DNA from: Bacteroidota bacterium
GTDB lineage: Bacteria > Bacteroidota > Ignavibacteria > Tepidaquicellales > Tepidaquicellaceae
Reading direction: 5' to 3'
Assembly (NCBI GenBank): GCA_003519545.1
Contig: DOWN01000186.1
Location: forward strand, 1 to 7,424
DNA length: 7,424 bases
Shown here: positions 1 through 5,580 of the stretch, in pieces
Numbering within the stretch: position 1 is the stretch's first letter
Layout of the letters: each line of letters starts with the position of its first letter
Position numbers and translations under genes: made by a program
The notes under the pieces: generated by a model
Told to the model about the DNA's origin: nothing
Database searches by the model: none
What the model saw: the letters and a program-made list of their open reading frames with translations, nothing else

Positions 1-1039
1 CTTTTACATCTGGATATTCATATATATTATATTTATAATTTCTTAAAATTATTTTATCATCATCTCTTGCTAAAACATACTCCGGCAATAACGGAATTTT
101 TCCTCCGCCTCCGGGTGCATCTATTACAAAATGAGGAACTGCAAGTCCTGAAATATGTCCTCTCAAATTATCAATTATCTCAAGCCCTTTGCTTATTGGA
201 GTTCTGAAATGGTTTGCCCCTTTTGTTAAATCTGCCTGATAGATGTAATAAGGTCTTACTCTCATCGCAAGAAGGCCTTTCATTAAATCTCTCATTGTCT
301 GAGGATCATCATTAACTCCTTTCATTAATACGCATTGATTACCGACAGGTATTCCCGCATCAGCAAGCATTCCTGTTGCTCTTCTTGATTCTTCAGTTAA
401 TTCCCAAGGATGATTAAAGTGTGTATTGACATAAATCGGATGATATTTTTTCAGCATATTACAAAGTTTCTCTGTAATTCTGTGAGGTAATACACAAGGC
501 ATTTTTGTACCGAGTCTAATCACCTGAATATGTTTTATTTGTCTTAGTCTCTGAAGAATTTTTTCAAGCATCACATCTGTCAGCATCAATGGATCTCCAC
601 CTGACATTATCACATCTGTTATCTCCGTATGTTCTTCAAGATATTTAAAAGCAGATTCAAGATTCTTCATAGAGATTTTACTTGAATCTCCAACCTTTCT
701 TTTTCTCGTGCAAAATCTGCAATATAAACCACACTGGGAATAAACCAGAAATAAAGCCCTGTCAGGATATCTGTGTGTGATGTTAGGTACCGGACTCATA
801 TCATCTTCGTTAAGCGGATCTTCCGGAGCATCAATATCCATTAGCTCTGCTTCATCCGGAACACACTGTTTCCATATTGGATCTCCCGGATATCTTATTA
901 ACGAAAGATAATAAGGATTGATTCTCGCCTGGAAAAACTCATCCAATTTTTCTGCAACTTCCCGCTTAATTCCGAATTTCTCCACAAGCTGGTCAACACT
1001 GCTAACACTGTTGCGAATCATTTCCTGCCAAAGTTCCAT
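1..1039 (-). CDS. kamA: KamA-family radical SAM aminomutase, probable lysine 2,3-aminomutase (3' end outside window)
   Basis: This is the first 346 codons of a radical SAM, PLP-dependent aminomutase; the C-terminal end lies beyond the left edge. Family members move the alpha-amino group of lysine (or glutamate) to the beta carbon. The [4Fe-4S]/SAM motif CGLYCRFC is at residues 103-110 (Cys103, Cys107, Cys110), followed by TRKRK. SGGDP at 146-150 is the SAM-binding loop. The PLP lysine is Lys314 in PGGGGKIP. Asp270 (QADLT) and Asp307 (IDAPGGGG) sit 37 residues apart, as do the two Asp residues that hold the substrate epsilon-amino group in clostridial lysine 2,3-aminomutase, which favours lysine as substrate; glutamate 2,3-aminomutases replace them. 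The ATG at 1039 has an AAGGAG Shine-Dalgarno at 1050-1055, rare in this window. It is the last visible gene of the four-gene operon, 17 bases after the GNAT gene. The family is clear; the exact substrate is inferred. Confidence 0.93.
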   Translation of the reverse strand, partial: MELWQEMIRNSVSSVDQLVEKFGIKREVAEKLDEFFQARINPYYLSLIRYPGDPIWKQCVPDEAELMDIDAPEDPLNEDDMSPVPNITHRYPDRALFLVYSQCGLYCRFCTRKRKVGDSSKISMKNLESAFKYLEEHTEITDVIMSGGDPLMLTDVMLEKILQRLRQIKHIQVIRLGTKMPCVLPHRITEKLCNMLKKYHPIYVNTHFNHPWELTEESRRATGMLADAGIPVGNQCVLMKGVNDDPQTMRDLMKGLLAMRVRPYYIYQADLTKGANHFRTPISKGLEIIDNLRGHISGLAVPHFVIDAPGGGGKIPLLPEYVLARDDDKIILRNYKYNIYEYPDVK

Positions 1040-1057
1040 AAAAGGTTTACTCCTTTT
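1040..1057 (-). promoter_or_regulatory. Ribosome binding site of kamA inside a small inverted repeat
   Basis: On the minus strand AAAAGG (1057-1052) and CCTTTT (1045-1040) form a 6-bp stem with loop AGTAAA, ending directly at the kamA ATG. The Shine-Dalgarno AAGGAG (1055-1050) is shared between the 5' arm and the loop. The stem starts at the last base of the GNAT stop codon. A ribosome finishing the GNAT gene would open it, so translational coupling is plausible. The stem is weak (two G-C pairs), so the regulatory role is a guess; the ribosome binding site itself is clear. Confidence 0.5.
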
Positions 1058-1530
1058 TAGTTATTTAGATACTTGCTGTAAACTACCAAATCGTCTCCCC
1101 GACGATAAAAATCTTTTATTGTATAATGTAAATTATATCCGTTCTTTTCATAAAATCTTCTTTCCTTCTCATAACTTTCTTTTCCGCTCGTCTCTATCAG
1201 AATTATTCTTCCGTCTTTTTCTTTTATTTGTTCTTCTATATATCTTACAAGTCCCGAACCTACTCCCATTGACTGTATCTCAGGGTTCACTGCTATCCAG
1301 TATAAATCATAAGTGCCATCTGTCAAAGGTCTCGGTCCCATACATATATAACCTTTAACTATCTCATTCTCTTCATCAACAAAAATTTCGTAATCTTTTT
1401 GTTCCGGTTTCGTTAAATATACATCAATCAGTTCCATCGCTATCTCAATCTCACCATCATTAAAATTATTAGTGTCTTTCAGTATCTTTAAAATTTTCTC
1501 TCTGTCATCTTTTTTAAGATTTCGTATCAT
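1057..1530 (-). CDS. GNAT-family N-acetyltransferase (157 aa, ATP-grasp/KamA operon)
   Basis: A single-domain GNAT acyltransferase of the usual family length, cytosolic, with no signal or membrane segment. The central strands YICMGP (61-66) and LYWIAVNP (76-83) lead into the acetyl-CoA pyrophosphate loop QSMGVGSG (86-93), which fits Q/RxxGxG/A. The C-terminal FYEKNGY (126-132) is the typical last conserved GNAT element. GNAT enzymes move an acyl group from CoA, usually to a primary amine. The gene sits 19 bases after the second ATP-grasp gene and 17 before kamA, so its substrate is probably an intermediate or product of this pathway. It is much shorter than the beta-lysine acetyltransferase AblB of methanogens as I remember it, so it should not simply be called AblB. 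The ATG at 1530 fits the GNAT N-terminal strand but has no clear Shine-Dalgarno. The fold is sure; the substrate is unknown. Confidence 0.9.
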   Translation of the reverse strand: MIRNLKKDDREKILKILKDTNNFNDGEIEIAMELIDVYLTKPEQKDYEIFVDEENEIVKGYICMGPRPLTDGTYDLYWIAVNPEIQSMGVGSGLVRYIEEQIKEKDGRIILIETSGKESYEKERRFYEKNGYNLHYTIKDFYRRGDDLVVYSKYLNN

Positions 1531-1549
1531 TAGTTATCATTTTAACAAA

Positions 1550-2641
1550 CTAAATTTTTACTCCCCATCTTTCACAGGAAAATTTTATTATGTTATTTAT
1601 AAGTTCTTCATAAGTCCAACCGTATGACTTGCCGCTTCTGGTAAATCCCGTATCAGAATCAACGTCTGAAGCAATATCAGGATTTGGATTTAATTCAAGA
1701 ACATAAGGGACTCCGTCTTTAACTCTGAAATCAACTCTTGCATAATCACTCGCACCTATTATTTTGTAAACTCTTTTTGCAGTATCCTGAATAACTTTTT
1801 CAAGATCAGGTGAAATGTTTTTTGCCGGACAAACTGCTTTTGTCCCTGCAAATTCTACCGTCTTATACATCCACTTACTGTTATAACTGACAATCTTATG
1901 ATAATCATCGGGTAATTCTGAAAAATCGATTTCTGAAATCGGAAATACAATCAAATCATTCTCATCATTTTTAACATTCCCAACTACACTCACGTTTATT
2001 TCTCTTCCTTCTATATATTGCTCAATCAAAGCCGGTTGTTTATACTCATCAAGTATATATTCAACTCTGTCTTTTAATTCGGTTTCGTTAAATACTACTG
2101 ATTTATTATCTATCCCGATGCTTGCATCTTCTCTCGAAGGTTTGACAATCAACGGATATTTATCTTTCAGTTTAATATATCCGTTTAAAAATAATTTTCC
2201 TGAATCATTACAAACAAAATGAGCTGATGTCGGAATATTATAATAATTTAAAATTTCTTTTACTCTCGGTTTGTTTAATGCTAAACCTAATGTTACTGCC
2301 CTCGAGCCTGTGTAAGGAAATTTTAATATTTCAAATAACGCTGCAATATTCATCTCCTGTGTCGGATCTCCATCGAGTGATTCACATAAATTAAATATTA
2401 AATCCGGAGGATCATTTTTCAATTCATCAATTAATTTATAAACATCAAGTGCAACAGGAACAATCTTGGTTTCAAAGCCCGATGGTTCAAGTGCTCTCTG
2501 AACTGCTTTCATTTCATCAAGCACTCCATATTCACTCATATCAATTGCTTCTTCCACCTGATCAATGTCCGTAACACCGTCATCATAAATTTTTCCTGTA
2601 GCATACTGCAATGGGTCGTTATATATTATATGTATTTTCAA
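1550..2641 (-). CDS. D-Ala-D-Ala-ligase-like ATP-grasp ligase B (diverged substrate site)
   Basis: An ATP-grasp amide ligase of 363 aa; these activate a carboxylate as acyl phosphate and join it to an amine. The N-terminal strand MKIHIIYND and FNLCES (83-88) are followed by FPYTGSRAVTLGLALNKPRVKE (108-129), the Ddl-type linker. ATP binding is shown by PLIVKP (163-168, Lys167), EDASIGI (171-177) and IEQYIEGRE (206-214). The Mg/ATP motif is ARVDF (301-305, Arg302, Asp304) with LELNPNP (315-321, Glu316, Asn318). YNSKW (253-257) matches the omega-loop YEAKY of Ddl. After the Glu/Asn pair it reads NPNPDI rather than the NTxPGM of D-Ala-D-Ala ligases, so the acceptor site differs. Start is TTG, overlapping the TGA of the upstream ligase as TTGA; no ATG precedes the first strand. 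Catalysis is clear; the substrates are not, and it is unlikely to be the peptidoglycan Ddl. Confidence 0.9.
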   Translation of the reverse strand: MKIHIIYNDPLQYATGKIYDDGVTDIDQVEEAIDMSEYGVLDEMKAVQRALEPSGFETKIVPVALDVYKLIDELKNDPPDLIFNLCESLDGDPTQEMNIAALFEILKFPYTGSRAVTLGLALNKPRVKEILNYYNIPTSAHFVCNDSGKLFLNGYIKLKDKYPLIVKPSREDASIGIDNKSVVFNETELKDRVEYILDEYKQPALIEQYIEGREINVSVVGNVKNDENDLIVFPISEIDFSELPDDYHKIVSYNSKWMYKTVEFAGTKAVCPAKNISPDLEKVIQDTAKRVYKIIGASDYARVDFRVKDGVPYVLELNPNPDIASDVDSDTGFTRSGKSYGWTYEELINNIIKFSCERWGVKI

Positions 2642-3723
2642 ATTAAGTCGTATCTTTTAATTGCTGAATTTAAAACTGCATTTAAACATTCATCATAGTT
2701 CATCCCCGCTTCTCTTGCTGCTTTTGGAAAACATGAATTATCTTCAGGATCAGGTAAAATGCCGGGTAATGGATTTATTTCAATAATATTTGGAATTCCG
2801 TTTTTATCAAGTCTCACATCCATTCTTGCCCAGTCTTTTAATCTTAATACATTAAAAGTATCTTTACACGTCTCTTCTATTTTTTTATATAACTCACTGT
2901 CTATCTCAGCAGGACATTTAAAAATATCCAACTTGTTTTCTCTCGTATCAAAAAACCATTTCACTTCATATGAATAAATTTTATTAAACCCATTCGGAAC
3001 TTCATCAAGATTTATTTCTACTATCGGTAAAACTTTTAAATCGTTACCGTTGCCTAATAGTGCAACTGTAAATTCTTTTCCATCTAAATATTCCTCTACC
3101 AACGAAGGTTGATCATAACATTCTTTTATTCTTTTAATTTCTTTTTTGAGTTCATCAGGGTTGTGAACCACACTTGAATTATAAATGCCTTTTGATGAAC
3201 CTTCGTGAAGAGGTTTCACAAATAATGGATATGATAAATTATGATTTACTTCATCATTATCAGAAATAAAAAATTTTGAATTTGGAATGTTGTAATAAGA
3301 AAGGATTTCTTTACATCTGGATTTGTCATGACATATTCCGATACTTACAGGATCGCTTCCGGTATATGGAATGTCAAGCATTTCAAGGATTGCGGGAAGT
3401 TGAGATTCTCTTGAAGCACCCCCTTTACCTTCTGCCACATTAAAAACTATTTGTGGTTTTGTTAATCTTAAAGTTTCAAAAGCATTTTCATCGGCTTCTA
3501 TTAATATAATTTCATGTCCTGCCTTTTCAAATGCATTCTTTATTGCTTCTATTGTTTCTATTGAATCCCATTCGGCAAATGTATCATCAATTCTCTCTGA
3601 ATATTTTTCAATAATATTTTCATCAAGATATTTTCTCGCTTCAGTGTTTCGCTTGTTCACTTTCTCAAGCGACTCTTCAAGTTCTGTTTCTTTTTTTACG
3701 TTGTATGTTATACCTAACTTCAA
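2638..3723 (-). CDS. D-Ala-D-Ala-ligase-like ATP-grasp ligase A (first gene of the operon)
   Basis: An ATP-grasp ligase of 361 aa and the more Ddl-like of the pair. FNVAEGKGGASRESQLP (94-110) and IPYTGSDPVSIGICHDKSRCKE (118-139) match the Ddl N-terminal and linker motifs. ATP site: PLFVKPLHEGSSKGI (166-180, Lys170) and VEEYLDGKEF (209-218). YSYEVKW (250-256) matches the omega loop YDYEAKY. ARMDV (299-303, Arg300, Asp302) and IIEINPLPG (313-321, Glu315, Asn317) are the metal and phosphate residues, and FPKAAREAGM (332-341) resembles the Ddl tail. It differs from Ddl by an N-terminal insert of about 40 charged residues and a longer loop after the PLPG. The start must be TTG at 3723: an in-frame stop lies just upstream at 3745-3747 and no Met follows for over 110 residues. 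A promoter candidate is 32 bases upstream. A role in making an amide or dipeptide with the aminomutase product is inferred. Confidence 0.9.
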   Translation of the reverse strand: MKLGITYNVKKETELEESLEKVNKRNTEARKYLDENIIEKYSERIDDTFAEWDSIETIEAIKNAFEKAGHEIILIEADENAFETLRLTKPQIVFNVAEGKGGASRESQLPAILEMLDIPYTGSDPVSIGICHDKSRCKEILSYYNIPNSKFFISDNDEVNHNLSYPLFVKPLHEGSSKGIYNSSVVHNPDELKKEIKRIKECYDQPSLVEEYLDGKEFTVALLGNGNDLKVLPIVEINLDEVPNGFNKIYSYEVKWFFDTRENKLDIFKCPAEIDSELYKKIEETCKDTFNVLRLKDWARMDVRLDKNGIPNIIEINPLPGILPDPEDNSCFPKAAREAGMNYDECLNAVLNSAIKRYDLI

Positions 3724-3868
3724 AAAATGTTTGAAAGTTATTTTTTAGTTTATGCAAATATAACATTATAAATTTTTTTGTCAAGAAGAATTAATTTATT
3801 AAAGTGATTATTAAATTCTTTATATTTAATTTTATATAAACCATTTATCACAAATTAATTTTTCAAAT
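3724..3868. other. Divergent AT-rich intergenic region
   Basis: These 145 bases separate the minus-strand ligase operon from the plus-strand YciI-like gene. They contain the operon promoter described separately. For the plus-strand gene only weak candidates are visible, such as TATATTTA at 3821-3828 without a matching TTG, and TATATAAA at 3833-3840. No RNA gene or repeat was recognised. Confidence 0.6.
3755..3784 (-). promoter_or_regulatory. Bacteroidota-type promoter of the ATP-grasp/GNAT/kamA operon
   Basis: On the minus strand TTGACA (3784-3779) is followed by TATATTTG (3762-3755). The TTG lies 19 bases from TATATTTG, which fits the Bacteroidota primary sigma pattern TTG-N19-TAnnTTTG. It also reads as an E. 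coli-like promoter (TTGACA, 16 bases, TATATT). Transcription would start near 3748 and give a leader of about 25 bases before the TTG codon at 3723. Both halves match perfectly, which makes chance less likely even in AT-rich DNA. Confidence 0.65.
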
Positions 3869-4315
3869 ATGAAATTATTATTTTCCTTAGTATTATTTTT
3901 AAGTCATTTATTTGCCAATCACTCTTTTGCTCAGCAGGATACCGCTCTGATTAATAAATATGGTGCCGATCAGTACGGTATGAAAAAATATGTCCTGGTT
4001 TTTTTAAAGTCAGGTAAAACAAAAATCGAAGACCAGGTGAAACTTGCCGAAATTCAAAAGGGTCATATGGATAATATTAAAAAACTTGCTGATGACGGTA
4101 AACTTGTTCTTGCCGGTCCGTTCCTTGATAAAACTGATTTAAGAGGAATTTTTATTCTCAATGTTTCTGATATTAAAGAAGCGGAAGAATTAGTGAATAC
4201 AGATCCTGCTGTTGTTGCAGGAGCTTTAGAGATGGAACTCCATCCATGGTATGGCTCGGCTGCATTAATGGAAATACCTGAAATTCATAAAAAATTACAG
4301 AAATCTGATTTTTAA
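3869..4315 (+). CDS. Secreted YciI-like protein
   Basis: A 148-aa protein with a Sec signal peptide: Lys2, a hydrophobic core (LLFSLVLFLSHLF) and a likely cut after SFA at residue 21, leaving QQDTALINK. The rest is a YciI-like ferredoxin-fold domain (dimeric alpha/beta barrel). Family marks are the strand KYVLVFLKSG (40-49), His66 in KGHMDNI, LAGPF (81-85), the strand LRGIFILNV (91-99), NTDPAVVAGA (110-119) and the last strand MELHPW (122-127). YciI itself is a cytosolic protein of about 100 aa of unclear enzymatic function, with a conserved His/Asp pair; His66 and Asp112 are the likely equivalents. The exported form would act in the periplasm or at the cell surface. The ATG at 3869 gives a normal signal peptide; no Shine-Dalgarno is visible. 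No terminator is obvious behind it, so it may be cotranscribed with the DUF454 gene 63 bases downstream. Substrate unknown. Confidence 0.85.
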   Translation: MKLLFSLVLFLSHLFANHSFAQQDTALINKYGADQYGMKKYVLVFLKSGKTKIEDQVKLAEIQKGHMDNIKKLADDGKLVLAGPFLDKTDLRGIFILNVSDIKEAEELVNTDPAVVAGALEMELHPWYGSAALMEIPEIHKKLQKSDF

Positions 4316-4378
4316 TTGAATTTAATTTTAATCTGAATTTATCAATTTTATTCAGTCTTCTCAAAATTTGTTTTAAAT

Positions 4379-4792
4379 TTGGAAAATAAAGAAGTAAATA
4401 ATAACAATAAATTAATTCAAAATAAGTTTAACCGGAAGATGCTCGTCCTCGCCGGGCATACTTTTGTCGGACTTGGAATTCTCGGTGCTTTACTTCCTGT
4501 AATGCCAACTACTATTTTTCTTATTCTTGCCGGATCTTGTTATGCTAAGTCATCTCCAAAATTTTATAACTGGTTGATGACAAATAAATTTTTTGGAAAG
4601 TATCTGAAAAATTATAAAGATAAAAAGGGAACTCCACTAAGTGTAAAAATTATTTCAATCTCAGTTTTGTGGATTACAATAATTTATTCATTATGGTTTA
4701 CTCATATTCCTCTCTATGCAATCATTCTTTTATTAATTATTGGTATTGGGGTTACCTGGCACTTGATTGCAATCAAAACTTTGAAGAATTAG
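4379..4792 (+). CDS. DUF454 (YbaN-like) inner-membrane protein
   Basis: A small integral membrane protein of the DUF454/YbaN family, which has no established function. The family core is easy to see: GLGILGALLPVMPTTIFLIL (residues 32-51), then CYAKSSPKFYNWL (54-66) and FGKYLKNYKDKKG (72-84). Three hydrophobic segments are likely: about 22-53 (a re-entrant or double helix), 89-106 and 111-131. The listed start is TTG at 4379, giving an N-terminal tail rich in Asn and Lys. An ATG at 4439 (residue 21) is a serious alternative, because E. coli YbaN begins at about that point; neither has a clear Shine-Dalgarno. The TTG is also part of TAAATTTG (4374-4381), a perfect TAnnTTTG -7 pattern, but there is no TTG at the right distance upstream. 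The stop is only 10 bases from the convergent DUF3667 gene. Confidence 0.85.
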   Translation: MENKEVNNNNKLIQNKFNRKMLVLAGHTFVGLGILGALLPVMPTTIFLILAGSCYAKSSPKFYNWLMTNKFFGKYLKNYKDKKGTPLSVKIISISVLWITIIYSLWFTHIPLYAIILLLIIGIGVTWHLIAIKTLKN

Positions 4793-4802
4793 TTTTAGTT
4801 AT

Positions 4803-5519
4803 TTAGTAAAAAAAATTTGATATAAATCCGAGTAATATTCCATACACTAAATAATTTAAAACAACCACAATAGCGGACACTAAAAATCCTTTCAAAGTTT
4901 TTTCATTAAAAAAATACATATATACAATAGCCATATAAATCATAGATAAATAATTGAAGTATTCATTCGTCAGTATTATTAATGCTGAATTTTGTCTGAA
5001 GACAAGTTGTATAAGAGATAAGACAATTCCAAAAATAAAAACATTCCCGTTCAGAAAACAATTAAGTATAACATTTTCCGAGTAGTTAAATTTTTTATCT
5101 TTAAAAAATAAAAATGAAAATAACGATAATATAGGAATGCTCATCATTTCTACGATTGAAATATTACTTGTGTAAAATTTGGTAATTGTGTTTTGAACTA
5201 CATCCTGTGATTTCAGATAAGCATCAAGTAACTTAAATTGAAGAATTAAAAATGAGTTTATTAAGGCAAGAAAAAAAACATATTTTATCGGATTATAAAC
5301 ATCTACTCTTTTTCCGTTGAGATATTGGTGTGTTGTTATAGCCGGTGATTTTATGGAATCTGCAATGGTAGGAAATATCGTGTCTTTAAACTTAAAAAAT
5401 ACATCGAGTATATCTTTTACAAGATGTTTAAAATTATATCTGCCTTCTGATGATGCCTGTCCGCATTCAGGGCAATAATTAGTATTTACTTCTGCTCCAC
5501 AATTTTTACATATAATCAT
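4803..5519 (-). CDS. DUF3667-type zinc-ribbon membrane protein
   Basis: A 238-aa membrane protein with an N-terminal zinc ribbon: CKNC (4-7) and CPECGQ (16-21) give four Cys ligands. A conserved amphipathic stretch follows (HLVKDILDVFFKFKDTIFPT, 32-51), then SPAITTHQYLNGKRVDVYNPIKYVFF up to residue 83; the pattern YLNGKR..YNPIKY is the signature I associate with DUF3667, common in Bacteroidota and of unknown function. About five hydrophobic segments follow, near 79-95, 124-139, 156-175, 187-204 and 211-234. The zinc ribbon is expected in the cytosol. The start at 5519 is fixed: the first zinc Cys is residue 4 and an in-frame stop sits at 5532-5534. The start codon directly follows the T-run of a terminator hairpin, so there is no room for a normal ribosome binding site. 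It may be expressed by limited read-through from the Rieske operon. Confidence 0.85.
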   Translation of the reverse strand: MIICKNCGAEVNTNYCPECGQASSEGRYNFKHLVKDILDVFFKFKDTIFPTIADSIKSPAITTHQYLNGKRVDVYNPIKYVFFLALINSFLILQFKLLDAYLKSQDVVQNTITKFYTSNISIVEMMSIPILSLFSFLFFKDKKFNYSENVILNCFLNGNVFIFGIVLSLIQLVFRQNSALIILTNEYFNYLSMIYMAIVYMYFFNEKTLKGFLVSAIVVVLNYLVYGILLGFISNFFY

Positions 5520-5520
5520 A

Positions 5521-5550
5521 AAAAAAGCCGCTTATGTTTTAAACGGCTTT
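5521..5550 (-). terminator. Intrinsic terminator after the Rieske/DUF2231 pair, touching the DUF3667 start codon
   Basis: On the minus strand AAAGCCG (5550-5544) pairs with CGGCTTT (5530-5524) around a 13-base loop, followed at once by more T residues, so six to seven Ts run into the ATG at 5519. The four G/C pairs stand out in this AT-rich DNA. The stem starts about 30 bases after the DUF2231 stop codon. On the plus strand the hairpin is followed by TTTAAAA, so termination in that direction is less likely. Confidence 0.7.
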
Positions 5551-5556
5551 AAAATA

Positions 5557-5576
5557 ATTGATTTTATTTAATCAAT
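5557..5576. repeat. Second inverted repeat upstream of the terminator
   Basis: ATTGATT (5557-5563) and AATCAAT (5570-5576) are perfect inverted arms of seven bases around TTATTT. Together with the terminator, two hairpins in tandem fill the 61-base gap between the DUF2231 stop and the DUF3667 start. The arms are A/T-rich and could be part of the terminator structure or a protein site; an FNR site (TTGAT-N4-ATCAA) does not fit because the spacing is eight. Confidence 0.4.
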
Positions 5577-5580
5577 AAAT

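Noticed and set aside
918..1358. Plus-strand open frame of 146 codons opposite the kamA start and GNAT gene
   Set aside because: It lies antisense to two clear protein families, has no recognisable domain, and its Ser/Leu/Phe-rich product is what an AT-rich antisense frame gives.
2759..2977. Plus-strand open frame inside the ligase A gene
   Set aside because: It is antisense to conserved ATP-grasp motifs and has no family features of its own.
2638..3723. Housekeeping D-alanine-D-alanine ligase (ddl)
   Set aside because: It sits next to a second ATP-grasp gene, a GNAT and an aminomutase, not cell-wall genes; the N-terminal region has an insert and the acceptor loop is changed. Ligase chemistry is kept but the ddl name is not supported.
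4333..4355. Possible terminator after the YciI-like gene (CTGAAT...ATTCAG)
   Set aside because: The stem has only six pairs with an 11-base loop and is followed by TCTTCTC rather than a T-run.
4173..4364. Minus-strand open frame opposite the end of the YciI-like gene
   Set aside because: Antisense to the conserved C-terminal strand of that domain; no start signal and no domain.
5558..5575. FNR/CRP-type site TTGAT...ATCAA
   Set aside because: The half-sites are separated by eight bases rather than four, and the position is downstream of a gene inside a terminator region.
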